DNA of 64,000 nt from Clostridiales bacterium (lineage in GTDB: Bacteria > Bacillota > Clostridia > Peptostreptococcales > Anaerovoracaceae), in assembly GCA_015243575.1 (NCBI GenBank), contig CP042469.1, positions 1,950,929-2,014,928 on the forward strand, given 5' to 3'. A program made the translations under genes and the position numbers. The notes under the pieces were generated by a model. It saw only the letters and a program-made list of their open reading frames with translations. It did not search any database and was not told where the DNA came from. Shown one piece after another: positions 53,461 to 61,892 of this stretch; within the stretch, counting starts at the first letter, position 1, and every line of letters starts with the position of its first letter.

Positions 53461-53489
53461 ATTATACACGGACGAACTTTTACTGTCAA
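53461..53489 (-). promoter_or_regulatory. Sigma-A promoter of the cbiM-lar operon
   Basis: TTGACA (53484-53489), 17 bases, TATAAT (53461-53466) on the minus strand: a perfect consensus. The predicted start is near 53453. Confidence 0.9.
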
Positions 53490-53549
53490 CGGCACGGCGC
53501 CCCAATTTGCAAATTTACGGCTCCGCGATCCGCCCGAAAGAAATCCGCA

Positions 53550-54266
53550 TTAAATAAACGTTACCTGAATCTCCGCTTCATTGAAATCTTCCTCGGAATT
53601 GTCTGCTGTTGCTTCTTCCTCTTCTTGAGCAAAATAGCTCTTTAAAAAGGACCTGCGATGAAGGAGGCACGTTCCATAGCAATTGATCCCTTCATAATGA
53701 GCTTTCGTTCCATATCCTTTGTTTTGATCAAAGGCATACTGTGGAAACCGCTCATGGTATTCCTTCATCAGCCGATCCCTTGTCACCTTTGCAACAATGG
53801 AAGCGGCAGCGATAGAAACGCTGATACTATCTCCCTTTATAATACCCTTTTGTGGGATTGGCATATCCTTCAAGGTCAGGGCATCGATTAATATGTAGTC
53901 GGGTTTCACTGACAACCCATCCAAAGCCTTTCTCATAGCCAGCTTGGTGGCTTCCAGAATGTTAATTTCATCAATGACATAGTTATCAGCAATGCCGATG
54001 CCGTATGCCACCGCGTTTTCAAGAATTGAATCGTAGAGACTTTCTCGCTTTTTTTCCGACAGCTTCTTGGAATCATCCACCCCGAGAACCTTGAAATCCC
54101 AGGGCAAAATTACTGCCGCGGCCACGACCGGTCCTGCCAATGGACCTCGTCCGACTTCATCGACTCCTGCTATAAATCGAACACCGGTCTGATACAGCTC
54201 CTGCTCCACCCGCATCATCTCACCAAGGCGTTCCCGTGCTTTCTGCTCTCGTTCTTCTTTTTTCAT
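53550..54266 (-). CDS. rnhB: Ribonuclease HII
   Basis: 238 residues from ATG 54266 (GAGGT upstream). Cuts RNA in RNA-DNA hybrids. Conserved GVDEVGRGPLAGPVVAAAV carries the first catalytic pair (DE); DDSKKLSEKKRE and the GDSISVSIAAASIVAKVTRD region (core SIAAASIVAKV) follow. The acidic C-terminal tail (~25 residues) is an extra. It lies downstream of rbgA, the usual rplS-rbgA-rnhB order. Confidence 0.95.
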   Translation of the reverse strand: MKKEEREQKARERLGEMMRVEQELYQTGVRFIAGVDEVGRGPLAGPVVAAAVILPWDFKVLGVDDSKKLSEKKRESLYDSILENAVAYGIGIADNYVIDEINILEATKLAMRKALDGLSVKPDYILIDALTLKDMPIPQKGIIKGDSISVSIAAASIVAKVTRDRLMKEYHERFPQYAFDQNKGYGTKAHYEGINCYGTCLLHRRSFLKSYFAQEEEEATADNSEEDFNEAEIQVTFI

Positions 54267-54377
54267 ACTACGTACCTCATAAAGCTGAGTAAGCATTGCT
54301 TTTTGCGCAAAACATCCACGGATGATTCCGCATTCATAGGCTCATCCCAGATTCACAGCCCTTGCTGCGTTCACATA

Positions 54378-55223
54378 CTAATCCCGAGGAGCACTCTCCA
54401 AGGTAATTCTGCCTATGGCTCCCGCACGAAATTCATCCAGAACAGTCCTTCCGGTTCTTTCGTAGTCAATCCGTTTTCCCGACTGGATAAAGCCTCGCTT
54501 TTCAGCGATCTTTTCCATCGTTTCCAGCCCGGTTTCTCCGACTTCCTCAAGCTTGTACCGCTCTTTCAGAAGTTCTGGATAATCCTCCTGTAGTACCTTG
54601 ATCAACTCCAGCGCAAGGCTCGCCACATCAAGAATCTCATCCTTGATGGATCCGCAGAAAGCCAGATCAAGACCCGCTTTTGGGTCCTCAAATTTGGGCC
54701 AGAGAATTCCAGGTGTATCCAAAAGCTGCATACCATTTGCGATGTTGAGCCATTGTTTTCCTCTTGTAACACCCGGCTTATTCCCTGTCTTAGCACTTTT
54801 TTTCCCTGTCAAACGATTGATCAGCGATGATTTTCCTACATTGGGTACGCCCACGATCATCATACGAAGAGACTTTTTAAGAATCTTGTCCTCATTTTTT
54901 GCGTCCTGAATAGAGGTAAGAAGTTTCAACAGCTGCGGTATGCCATTTCCCGTCATGCAGTTCATTTGCAGTACTTCAAACCCTTGTTTTTTGAAATATT
55001 CAACCCATGCTTCATTTCCTCTGCCGTCGGCAAGATCACTCTTATTCAGAATCATAATTCGGCGTTTACTTTTGATCAGCTCATCGATGATGGGATTTCT
55101 GCTGGATACGGGAATCCTCGCATCCACTACTTCAACGACAATATCCACCATCTTCAGATTTTCCTGAATCAGTTCTCTGGTCTTCTTCATATGTCCGGGA
55201 TACCAATTAATATGCTCCATCAT
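54378..55223 (-). CDS. rbgA: Ribosome biogenesis GTPase RbgA (YlqF)
   Basis: 281 residues. A circularly permuted GTPase: the G4 motif (ILNKSDLAD) precedes G1 ([15 protein letters not shown]) and G3 (DTPGILWP). The opening [11 protein letters not shown] is typical. It matures the 50S subunit. AAGGAGG lies six bases ahead of the ATG. A terminator separates it from rplS. Confidence 0.95.
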   Translation of the reverse strand: MMEHINWYPGHMKKTRELIQENLKMVDIVVEVVDARIPVSSRNPIIDELIKSKRRIMILNKSDLADGRGNEAWVEYFKKQGFEVLQMNCMTGNGIPQLLKLLTSIQDAKNEDKILKKSLRMMIVGVPNVGKSSLINRLTGKKSAKTGNKPGVTRGKQWLNIANGMQLLDTPGILWPKFEDPKAGLDLAFCGSIKDEILDVASLALELIKVLQEDYPELLKERYKLEEVGETGLETMEKIAEKRGFIQSGKRIDYERTGRTVLDEFRAGAIGRITLESAPRD

Positions 55224-55269
55224 TTCTTACCTCCTTTCTATCACGAAAATGCGGTGTGCCCTCTGTACT

Positions 55270-55316
55270 CCCTTTTTTATCGAATAGCAATATCACTCCT
55301 ATTCGATAAAAAAGGG
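55270..55316. repeat. 18-bp perfect inverted repeat between rplS and rbgA
   Basis: Arms CCCTTTTTTATCGAATAG and CTATTCGATAAAAAAGGG with an 11-nt loop. Its right arm contains the T run of the rplS terminator, so the two folds are mutually exclusive. Confidence 0.75.
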
Positions 55317-55332
55317 AACCTACAGGCTCCCT
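55307..55332 (-). terminator. Terminator after rplS
   Basis: On the minus strand AGGGAGCC pairs with GGTTCCCT (one G-U) around TGTA, followed by six T residues, eight bases past the rplS stop. Some read-through would be needed to express rbgA from the rplS promoter. Confidence 0.8.
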
Positions 55333-55340
55333 AATTTGCT

Positions 55341-55688
55341 TTATTTATTATCTTTGCTCTTAATCTTAGCTGCTTTTCCGGTTCTTTCACGCATATAGTT
55401 GAGCTTCGCTCTTCTTACGTCTCCGGATCTTACTACTTCAATCTTGTCAATTCTGGGAGAATGAAGCGGGAAAGTTTTTTCAACACCTACGCCGGAAGCA
55501 ATTCTTCTGACAGTAAATGTTTCTCCAAGTCCGCCGTTCTGTCTCTTAAGAACAAAGCCTTCAAAGATCTGAATTCTTTCTCTTGTGCCTTCCTTGATCT
55601 TAATGTGTACCTTTACTGTATCACCAACGTTGAACTTTGGGATATCTTCTCTCACATAGTCCTGTGCGATCATTTGCATTATATCCAT
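55341..55688 (-). CDS. rplS: 50S ribosomal protein L19
   Basis: 115 residues from ATG 55688 (GAAAGGAGG upstream). Standard L19 length and sequence, with [41 protein letters not shown] and [15 protein letters not shown]. First gene of the rplS-rbgA-rnhB group. The usual trmD-rimM-rpsP partners are not next to it here. Confidence 0.97.
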   Translation of the reverse strand: MDIMQMIAQDYVREDIPKFNVGDTVKVHIKIKEGTRERIQIFEGFVLKRQNGGLGETFTVRRIASGVGVEKTFPLHSPRIDKIEVVRSGDVRRAKLNYMRERTGKAAKIKSKDNK

Positions 55689-55813
55689 ATTATTTCCTCC
55701 TTTCCTCATAGACGTTCTTGGTATCCATCCTCTTACCCATTATGATTTTCATAAAAAAACGCAATTTAGGTAAGTTCTATATCCAGAGGACCGCCCGTAA
55801 TACACCGTTTAAT

Positions 55814-55842
55814 ATCTTAACACAGCCATTGATATAAATCAA
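55814..55842 (-). promoter_or_regulatory. Sigma-A promoter of rplS
   Basis: TTGATT (55837-55842), 17 bases, TAAGAT (55814-55819) on the minus strand. The predicted start near 55807 leaves a ~120-nt leader in which an L19-type autoregulatory structure could lie; I could not identify one. Confidence 0.7.
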
Positions 55843-55968
55843 GCTGTTTTTCAAAGTGTTTCGATCTATTTTTTCTTTTTATTACATAGTGCTTCACTTT
55901 ACCCCATAGTTTAAGAAACGCTGATTGCATGGGGTGTGCGCTTGTAATGAATCATTGCTTCCCTGAGT

Positions 55969-56859
55969 TTAAGCCCTTGGATGCGCTCTGTCATATACTT
56001 CCTTGATCCGATTCTTAGATACAGACAGATAAATTTGCGTTGCGGTGATGTCCTCGTGTCCCATAAGTTCCTGAAGGGATTTTAAATCCGCTCCGTTCTG
56101 AATCATATGTACTGCAAAAGAATTTCTCAGAGTCTGAGGAGTCAGCTTGTTTTCCAGTCCCGCAAGAGCGGCATACTCCTTGAGTAATTTCCAAAGCCCC
56201 TGCCTCGTAAAACGTCCACCGGTATAATTGACAAAAAGTGCTTTTTCAGAACTGTTTTCATCTTTTAGCAATTTTCCCCGTACATCATAAATATATTCCT
56301 CAACGGCTGCTCTTGAGGGCCGTCCCATGGGAATAATCCTTGCTTTTCCATGTTCTCCGGTGCAGGTAACAAAACCCATTCTAAGATTAACCTCGTCCAG
56401 ATTCATCTCCACTACTTCGCTCACGCGAATTCCGGTAGCATAAAGCAGTTCCAAAATCGCCTTGTCCCGCAAACCCTTCAAAGACTTGTCCGGTGAAGAA
56501 AGAAGTATTTCAACCTCCTCAATGGTCAAATATTCGATGGATTTTCGTTCAATCCTAGGGGATTTTATATTTACGGTCGGATTTACTGCCACATGATTTT
56601 GTTGGAGCATAAATCCATAGAACGCACGCAGAGATGCAATTTTCCGATTAACCGTCGCAGCTGATTTCCCTTCATTTTTCAATTTCAAAAGAAATGAAAC
56701 AACCTCTGTGTTACTGGCATCGGAAAGAGAAAGCCCCTGCTTGTCCCGGATCATATCGGCAAATTCCTGAACATCACGCTTATAAGCGTCCAGTGAGTTT
56801 TGTGCCATTTTCTTTTCTGCTGATAGGTAGTTCATAAAGTCATTGATAAATCCGTTCAT
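55969..56859 (-). CDS. xerD: Tyrosine recombinase XerD-like, with an active-site His replaced
   Basis: 296 residues, XerC/D length. An N-terminal SAM-like DNA-binding domain (residues ~1-85) is followed by the catalytic domain. Arg145 (TGIRVSEV), Lys172, Arg245, His268 (LMGHED) and Tyr277 (TQIYLSV) are present. The HxxR box reads PQTLRNSF, so the expected His at 242 is Gln and the following His is Asn. It would normally resolve chromosome dimers at dif. It is divergent from spoIIM. Confidence 0.88.
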   Translation of the reverse strand: MNGFINDFMNYLSAEKKMAQNSLDAYKRDVQEFADMIRDKQGLSLSDASNTEVVSFLLKLKNEGKSAATVNRKIASLRAFYGFMLQQNHVAVNPTVNIKSPRIERKSIEYLTIEEVEILLSSPDKSLKGLRDKAILELLYATGIRVSEVVEMNLDEVNLRMGFVTCTGEHGKARIIPMGRPSRAAVEEYIYDVRGKLLKDENSSEKALFVNYTGGRFTRQGLWKLLKEYAALAGLENKLTPQTLRNSFAVHMIQNGADLKSLQELMGHEDITATQIYLSVSKNRIKEVYDRAHPRA

Positions 56860-57013
56860 TTGGCTCTCCGTAACTGATTGATTCGCCGCATCTTATGCTG
56901 CATCTAAAGTATATCGCAAGAGCAGCGTGTTTACAACAGGGTGGGGCGAAAAACATGTACTAAAATCCTTGTCTCACTCATAATTTGTAAAGAAGTACAA
57001 AGGAGGGTTCCCT

Positions 57014-57634
57014 ATGAAACGTAATACAGTAAATAAAGCTTCCGACCTGATTATGTCAAGCCCAGCGAGCTTCGTCGCAGCTTTGTTTTTCTTTGTTTTG
57101 GGCTTATCAGCGGGAGTATTTACAGAACTTATGATGACCAGCGCAGAGAAGGAAGGTATGATTTCCTATCTTGACAAGTATTTCTTTCTGTCAAATCCGA
57201 AGGATCTTGCCTTTACAGATATTTTTATGAACTCAGCCGGAAACAATCTCGGACTTCTGATTATCATATTGCTTTCCGGTATGGCTGCTATCGGCTTTCC
57301 CATTGCTCTGGCTGCCCTCGTTTACAAAGGGATGGCTTTGGGCTTTTCTGCGGCTCTGCTGATTGATTCCATGAATTTCAAAGGAGTCGCAATCGTATTT
57401 ACGTCCATGATCCCCCAAAATCTACTGATTATCCCCGCCATGATCCTAGCATGCGTTGCGGCTTTGAATATTGCTTTTCACACCATATCCAACCGAAAAT
57501 TTGGAATCAAAAAGAGCTTGGCAGAAAGCTCAGGCTCTTATTTGTTTCTCAATCTTTTATTTGCAGTTGCCATCTTAGGAGGCTGCTTTATTGAATCGTT
57601 CCTTTCGCCATTATTGACTCGGTTAATAGTATAG
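57014..57634 (+). CDS. spoIIM: Stage II sporulation protein M
   Basis: 206 residues with about five hydrophobic helices and the conserved MNSAGNNLGLLIIILLSG stretch (core NNLGLL), then IPQNLLIIPAMILA. SpoIIM joins SpoIID and SpoIIP in the peptidoglycan-remodelling complex that drives engulfment. AAAGGAGG precedes the ATG. Adjacent to xerD and a NUDIX gene, an order I recall from other Clostridia. It converges on the NUDIX gene with a 47-nt 3' overlap. Confidence 0.93.
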   Translation: MKRNTVNKASDLIMSSPASFVAALFFFVLGLSAGVFTELMMTSAEKEGMISYLDKYFFLSNPKDLAFTDIFMNSAGNNLGLLIIILLSGMAAIGFPIALAALVYKGMALGFSAALLIDSMNFKGVAIVFTSMIPQNLLIIPAMILACVAALNIAFHTISNRKFGIKKSLAESSGSYLFLNLLFAVAILGGCFIESFLSPLLTRLIV

Positions 57635-58136
57635 CGGCGATGGTTTTTGCATCCTCGATTTCATTGCTGAAGATCATTTGCTTGAGTTCAGCCAGCTCAT
57701 ATTCAAAGATGTCGATGGCTTCATTTTCATCAAATTCTGTCTCTCCCGGAGAAAGGTCTGTGGCTAGATAAAGGTAAATCACTTCCGTGGAATAGCCGAT
57801 GGAGGAATAAAAAGAGGTTACAAACTCAATCTTTCCAGCTGTATATCCAGTCTCCTCCTTCAGCTCCCGTGCTGCCGTAAGGCGGTGATCTTCACCCTTT
57901 TCAATCTTCCCAGCCGGCACTTCCAGTACAGCCTTTTCTGCTGCCTTCCGGAATTGTTTCACAAGAACCATCTTTCCTTCAGCGGTAATTGCTGCAAGGG
58001 CGACGCCGCCGTTATGCTCCACAATTTCCCGGTAAGAAGTTTTTCCGTCCTTCACCTCAACCTTGTCCTTCCGGAGATTCAGAATCCGGCCTTCATAGAT
58101 CCTTTCACTCGATATGGTCTTTTCTTCAACGATCAT
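57588..58136 (-). CDS. NUDIX hydrolase, ADP-ribose pyrophosphatase type
   Basis: 182 residues from ATG 58136 (ATG 58163 also possible). The Nudix box GKIEKGED...RELKEETGY fits Gx5Ex7REUxEExGU exactly. The upstream VLVKQFRKAAEKAVLEVPAG region (core KQFRKA) is typical of ADP-ribose pyrophosphatases. It cleaves ADP-ribose or similar nucleotide sugars. Its last 47 bases overlap the 3' end of spoIIM on the other strand. Confidence 0.9.
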   Translation of the reverse strand: MIVEEKTISSERIYEGRILNLRKDKVEVKDGKTSYREIVEHNGGVALAAITAEGKMVLVKQFRKAAEKAVLEVPAGKIEKGEDHRLTAARELKEETGYTAGKIEFVTSFYSSIGYSTEVIYLYLATDLSPGETEFDENEAIDIFEYELAELKQMIFSNEIEDAKTIAAILLTESIMAKGTIQ

Positions 58137-58215
58137 AGTCTCTACCCCATTTCCATTCTCCAATTATTGTTATGGTGCCCTTAAAAGAATACCCAAATCA
58201 GCTTAACGGCAATCT

Positions 58216-59019
58216 CTATTTCGTCATGGCTTTTGACTTTTGAGCAGCTGCGTTAAACGCATCCTGCACATTGCTGTAAAATCCGTTGCCTTGGAGTACT
58301 TTCACCGCTTCGATGGTAGTCCCTCCCGGCGAGCAGACATTCTCCCTCAGTGTCACTGGATCGACTCCAGTCTCAAGAACCATTTTGGCTGCGCCCAGTA
58401 CCGACTGAGCCGCAAAGACCAACGCCTTTTCTTTGCTCATGCCCCCTGCAACAGCTGCATCAATCAATGCTTCAATGTACATATAAGTATAGGCCGGACT
58501 GCTTCCACTGACACCGATCACCGTGTCAATCAGGTTTTCCGAGACAACTTCGGCTTTCCCCACGGATCGAAACAACTCAGAAACAGCGTCAAATTCGTCG
58601 TCGGTTATGCTGCTATTTCTGCAAAGCGCGCTCATTCCCTCATTGACCATTGCGGGAGTATTGGGCATCACTCTGACGATTTTGATACCGGAAGCATCAA
58701 CAAGCTTTTCCATATAGGAAATACTGATCCCGGCTGCAATGGATACAAGAACTTGATGCGCTTGATATAACCCTCCAATTTCTGGCAGGAGACTATCGAA
58801 AATGCCTGGCTTAACAGCCAGTACAATCGCATCTGCGTTTTTCATCAGTTCCTCCAGGCTTTCGCAGGGTGTAATCCCCTGTTCATCAGCAAGTGCCTGC
58901 AGCTTTTCCGTATCCTTATCGTAGGCAAAGAGATTTTTCAGCTCTGCGGGATGCGCTGTCATGTACCCTTTGATCAGCGCCGTACCCATGTTGCCCGTTC
59001 CAATAAAACCAAATTTCAT
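58216..59019 (-). CDS. proC: Pyrroline-5-carboxylate reductase
   Basis: 267 residues from ATG 59019 (GGGAGGT upstream). Last step of proline synthesis. The N-terminal FIGTGNMGTALIKGY binds NADPH; VRVMPNTPAMV and the C-terminal SPGGTTIEAVKVL are signature motifs. Four nt after proB. Confidence 0.96.
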   Translation of the reverse strand: MKFGFIGTGNMGTALIKGYMTAHPAELKNLFAYDKDTEKLQALADEQGITPCESLEELMKNADAIVLAVKPGIFDSLLPEIGGLYQAHQVLVSIAAGISISYMEKLVDASGIKIVRVMPNTPAMVNEGMSALCRNSSITDDEFDAVSELFRSVGKAEVVSENLIDTVIGVSGSSPAYTYMYIEALIDAAVAGGMSKEKALVFAAQSVLGAAKMVLETGVDPVTLRENVCSPGGTTIEAVKVLQGNGFYSNVQDAFNAAAQKSKAMTK

Positions 59020-59023
59020 ATTC

Positions 59024-59827
59024 CTACCTCCCCTGGCAGAAAAAGATTGTTCCCTTTTCGGTGCCATTGATTGCATTCACCAGAATATCCTTTTTCTTGC
59101 CGTTTACAAGAAGCATTGAAATACCGTACTCATTAACTCTACGGGCTGCCTGTATTTTCGTAACGATACCTCCTGTTCCAAAGGCACTTGTTCCTCTGGA
59201 ATCGATCTCGGTAAGCAAACCATCAATGTCATAGACTTCTTCGATGAGTTCTGCATCCTTATGATCCTTGGGATTTTTATCAAATACGCCGTCAATATCG
59301 CTCAGAATGATCAGCAGGTCGGCATTCCACAGATTTGCTGTAAGTGCGCCAAGCGTGTCATTATCTCCAATCTTGATCTCATCTACACTGACGCTGTCAT
59401 TTTCATTGATGATTGGAATAACGCCTTCGTCAACCAGAGTAAATAATGTATTTCTGATATTGAGCGTTCTGATGTGATCACCAAAATCTTCTCTCGTTAG
59501 GAGCATCTGTCCTACATGAAGTTCATAATCAGCAAAATACTCCTTATATGCATTCATCAGTTCGACCTGACCGATTGCGCATAATGCCTGCTTATAATTA
59601 ATGTCTCCTCTGCGGCTCCATTTATTGATCGCTGCAACACCGCAGATTCCTGCGCCTGAGGAAACGATGATTACCTGCTTCCCCTCTCTGTACAAACCTG
59701 CAACCTGCTCAACGATATTATGAAGCGTCTCCTTATTTACAAAACCTTCATCATCAGATAACACATTGCTTCCTATTTTAATTACAATTTTTCTGCTGTC
59801 TTGAATTAAATCTCCAATTGCACTCAT
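59024..59827 (-). CDS. proB: Glutamate 5-kinase, short form without PUA domain
   Basis: 267 residues, an amino-acid-kinase domain only. Key motifs are IKIGSNVL, VSSGAGICG, NENDSVS and FGTGGIVTKIQAA. The ~100-residue C-terminal PUA domain of E. coli ProB is missing, a known short variant. It follows purB by 2 nt. No proA is in the window, so glutamate-5-semialdehyde dehydrogenase must be elsewhere. Confidence 0.95.
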   Translation of the reverse strand: MSAIGDLIQDSRKIVIKIGSNVLSDDEGFVNKETLHNIVEQVAGLYREGKQVIIVSSGAGICGVAAINKWSRRGDINYKQALCAIGQVELMNAYKEYFADYELHVGQMLLTREDFGDHIRTLNIRNTLFTLVDEGVIPIINENDSVSVDEIKIGDNDTLGALTANLWNADLLIILSDIDGVFDKNPKDHKDAELIEEVYDIDGLLTEIDSRGTSAFGTGGIVTKIQAARRVNEYGISMLLVNGKKKDILVNAINGTEKGTIFFCQGR

Positions 59828-59829
59828 TC

Positions 59830-61263
59830 TTAAACCCTTAATTCTACCTCTCCGCCAATTTCATCACTGTATTGATCTACAATCGGCTTGATATATTCTT
59901 CAATCAGTTCTACCGTCTGATCTGCTGATCTTCCAATATAGTCTTCCGGCTTTAGAAGATCCTTGATTGCTTCCAAGGAAAGACCAAAAACTTCGTCTGC
60001 AGCAATCCGCTCCAACAGATCGTTGTTCAGTCCCTCGTCTTTGACTCTGGCTCCCGCAGCCATAGAGTGTTCCCTGATTCTTTCATGAAGTTCCTGCCTG
60101 TCTCCACCCTTTTTCACAGCTTCCATCAAGATGTTCTCTGTGGCCATAAAGGGAATCTCATTCATAATATGCTGCGTGATTACCTTTTCATGAACCACAA
60201 GACCGGTGGAGATATTTCTGCAGATATCCAGAATCCCGTCAGTTGCCATGAAAGCCTGCGGGATTACGATTCTTCTGTTTGCCGAATCGTCCAGCGTTCT
60301 CTCAAACCACTGAGTGCTTGCAGTGTCTGCCGTATTTCCGATGCAGTTCATTACAAACCGGGCAAGAGAAGCAGCGCGTTCACTTCGCATCGGATTTCGT
60401 TTATACGCCATTGCTGAGGAACCAATCTGCTTGGTTTCGAATGGTTCTTCAACTTCTTTCAGATGCTGCAAAAGTCTGATATCATTGGTCATCTTATGAA
60501 CGCTCTGCCCGATGCCGCTGAGCATGGAAAGGACCATAAAATCGAGCTTTCTGGTATAGGTTTGTCCCGACACCGCGACAGCTTTTTTAAAGCCCAGACC
60601 ATCCACCACCATGGAATCCAGCTTTCTGACCTTTTCCATATCTCCGTCAAAGAGCTCCACAAAGCTGGCCTGTGTTCCGGTTGTACCTTTGACTCCAAGA
60701 AGCGGAAGGGTTTCAATCAATCGTTCACATTCCAGATAGTCAAAATAGAAATCCTGAAGCCAGAGGGAAGCTCGTTTTCCTACGGTAGTTAGCTGGGCAG
60801 CCTGAAAATGAGTGAATCCAAGACACGGCAGATCTTTATATTCCAATGCAAAACGGCTCAGCTGATTCATCAGGTTTACCAGTTTTTTGCGAATTACTTC
60901 CAAAGCTTGCTTCATCACAATAATGTCTGTGTTATCTCCCACGTAAGCACTGGTAGCACCAAGGTGAATGATCGGCTTTGCTTTTGGGCACTGCAGACCA
61001 TAGGCATAAACGTGGGACATTACATCATGTCTCGTTTCTCTTTCTCTCTTTTCCGCTTCTTCATAATTAATCTTATCTTTAAACTGCTTCATCTCATCGA
61101 TCTGTTCATCCGTAATCGGCAGGCCCAGGGCCTTTTCCGCCTCAGCCAGAGCGATCCACAAGGTCCTCCAGGTACCAAATTTTACGTCGGAGGAAAAAAT
61201 GCGGGCCATCTCTTTGCTCGTATATCTAGTGATCAGCGGGTTTTCGTATCTGTCCGTACTCAT
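59830..61263 (-). CDS. purB: Adenylosuccinate lyase
   Basis: 477 residues. Acts twice in purine synthesis (SAICAR and adenylosuccinate cleavage). The fumarase-family signature is GSSAMAYKRNPMRSE near residue 285; the catalytic regions HDVMSHVYA and TQASFVELFDGD are visible. The first gene of purB-proB-proC; other pur genes are absent nearby. Confidence 0.96.
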   Translation of the reverse strand: MSTDRYENPLITRYTSKEMARIFSSDVKFGTWRTLWIALAEAEKALGLPITDEQIDEMKQFKDKINYEEAEKRERETRHDVMSHVYAYGLQCPKAKPIIHLGATSAYVGDNTDIIVMKQALEVIRKKLVNLMNQLSRFALEYKDLPCLGFTHFQAAQLTTVGKRASLWLQDFYFDYLECERLIETLPLLGVKGTTGTQASFVELFDGDMEKVRKLDSMVVDGLGFKKAVAVSGQTYTRKLDFMVLSMLSGIGQSVHKMTNDIRLLQHLKEVEEPFETKQIGSSAMAYKRNPMRSERAASLARFVMNCIGNTADTASTQWFERTLDDSANRRIVIPQAFMATDGILDICRNISTGLVVHEKVITQHIMNEIPFMATENILMEAVKKGGDRQELHERIREHSMAAGARVKDEGLNNDLLERIAADEVFGLSLEAIKDLLKPEDYIGRSADQTVELIEEYIKPIVDQYSDEIGGEVELRV

Positions 61264-61317
61264 TTCAATATCTCCATTTTCATTCTATTTAAAAAAGCAT
61301 ATTAATGTTAACAATAA

Positions 61318-61346
61318 ATTATATACTTGTTGCTATCTAAAATCAA
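61318..61346 (-). promoter_or_regulatory. Sigma-A promoter of purB-proB-proC
   Basis: TTGATT (61341-61346), 17 bases, TATAAT (61318-61323) on the minus strand. The ~50-nt leader is too short for a purine riboswitch. Confidence 0.8.
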
Positions 61347-61396
61347 GAATCCTAGCTTTTGTTTCTGATAAAATGCATCGGAATGCACCAATTATG

Positions 61397-61430
61397 TAAA
61401 AGAGACTGCGCGAATGCGCAGTCTCTTTGA
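61397..61430 (-). terminator. Terminator after spoVS
   Basis: A perfect 13-bp stem (AAAGAGACTGCGC / GCGCAGTCTCTTT) with a GAAT/ATTC loop, 20 bases past the spoVS stop. The T run is short. Confidence 0.75.
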
Positions 61431-61447
61431 ATTTTCCGTACAGAAAC

Positions 61448-61708
61448 CTATCTCGGCTCAATAATTAGCTTGATTGCAGTCCTTTCTTCGCCGTCTATCA
61501 GGATATCGGTGAATGCGGGTATGCAAATCAGATCAATTCCGCTTGGTGCAACAAAGCCTCGTGCAATAGCAACTGCCTTGATCGCTTGATTCAGAGCTCC
61601 TGCTCCGATCGCCTGTATCTCAGCCCCCCCTTTTTCCCTCAAGACGCCTGCCAATGCTCCTGCTACTGAATTAGGATTTGACTTCGCTGATACTTTTAGT
61701 ACTTCCAT
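61448..61708 (-). CDS. spoVS: Stage V sporulation protein S
   Basis: 86 residues, an Alba-like fold protein highly conserved in spore formers: LKVSAKSNPNSVAGALAG, IQAIGAGALNQAIKAVAIA and IDLICIPAFTDI. It affects spore coat assembly and septation timing. GGGAGG precedes the ATG. A perfect sigma-H promoter lies 60 bases upstream, as expected from B. subtilis spoVS regulation. Confidence 0.96.
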   Translation of the reverse strand: MEVLKVSAKSNPNSVAGALAGVLREKGGAEIQAIGAGALNQAIKAVAIARGFVAPSGIDLICIPAFTDILIDGEERTAIKLIIEPR

Positions 61709-61767
61709 TGTTGTAACCTCCCTAAATACTTGTTATAATTTCCCTTTTGAATAGGTTTTGCTCTACT

Positions 61768-61796
61768 ATATTCTTTGTTCTTGTGCTTATTCCTTT
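61768..61796 (-). promoter_or_regulatory. Sigma-H promoter of spoVS
   Basis: On the minus strand AAAGGAAT (61789-61796), 12 bases, AAAGAATAT (61768-61776). This fits RnAGGwWW, 11-12, RnnGAATww at every position. Confidence 0.8.
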
Positions 61797-61815
61797 TTTT
61801 TCATGCGAAAAATCG

Positions 61816-61854
61816 TTCGACAGCAAAAAATTTTTTTATTAATTTTTTGTCGAA
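61816..61854. repeat. AT-rich inverted repeat just upstream of the sRNA promoter
   Basis: TTCGACA ... TGTCGAA arms with an inner A/T-rich stem, ending 3 bases before the -35 box at 61858. It could bind a regulator of the small RNA or of spoVS, or form a terminator-like fold. Confidence 0.5.
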
Positions 61855-61857
61855 GAC

Positions 61858-61886
61858 TTGCATTTCATATCACAATTAGTTATAAT
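61858..61886 (+). promoter_or_regulatory. Sigma-A promoter of a candidate small RNA
   Basis: TTGCAT (61858-61863), 17 bases, TATAAT (61881-61886). The nearest gene on this strand begins over 300 bases downstream, beyond a strong terminator, so the product is short. Confidence 0.75.
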
Positions 61887-61892
61887 GTGTTC

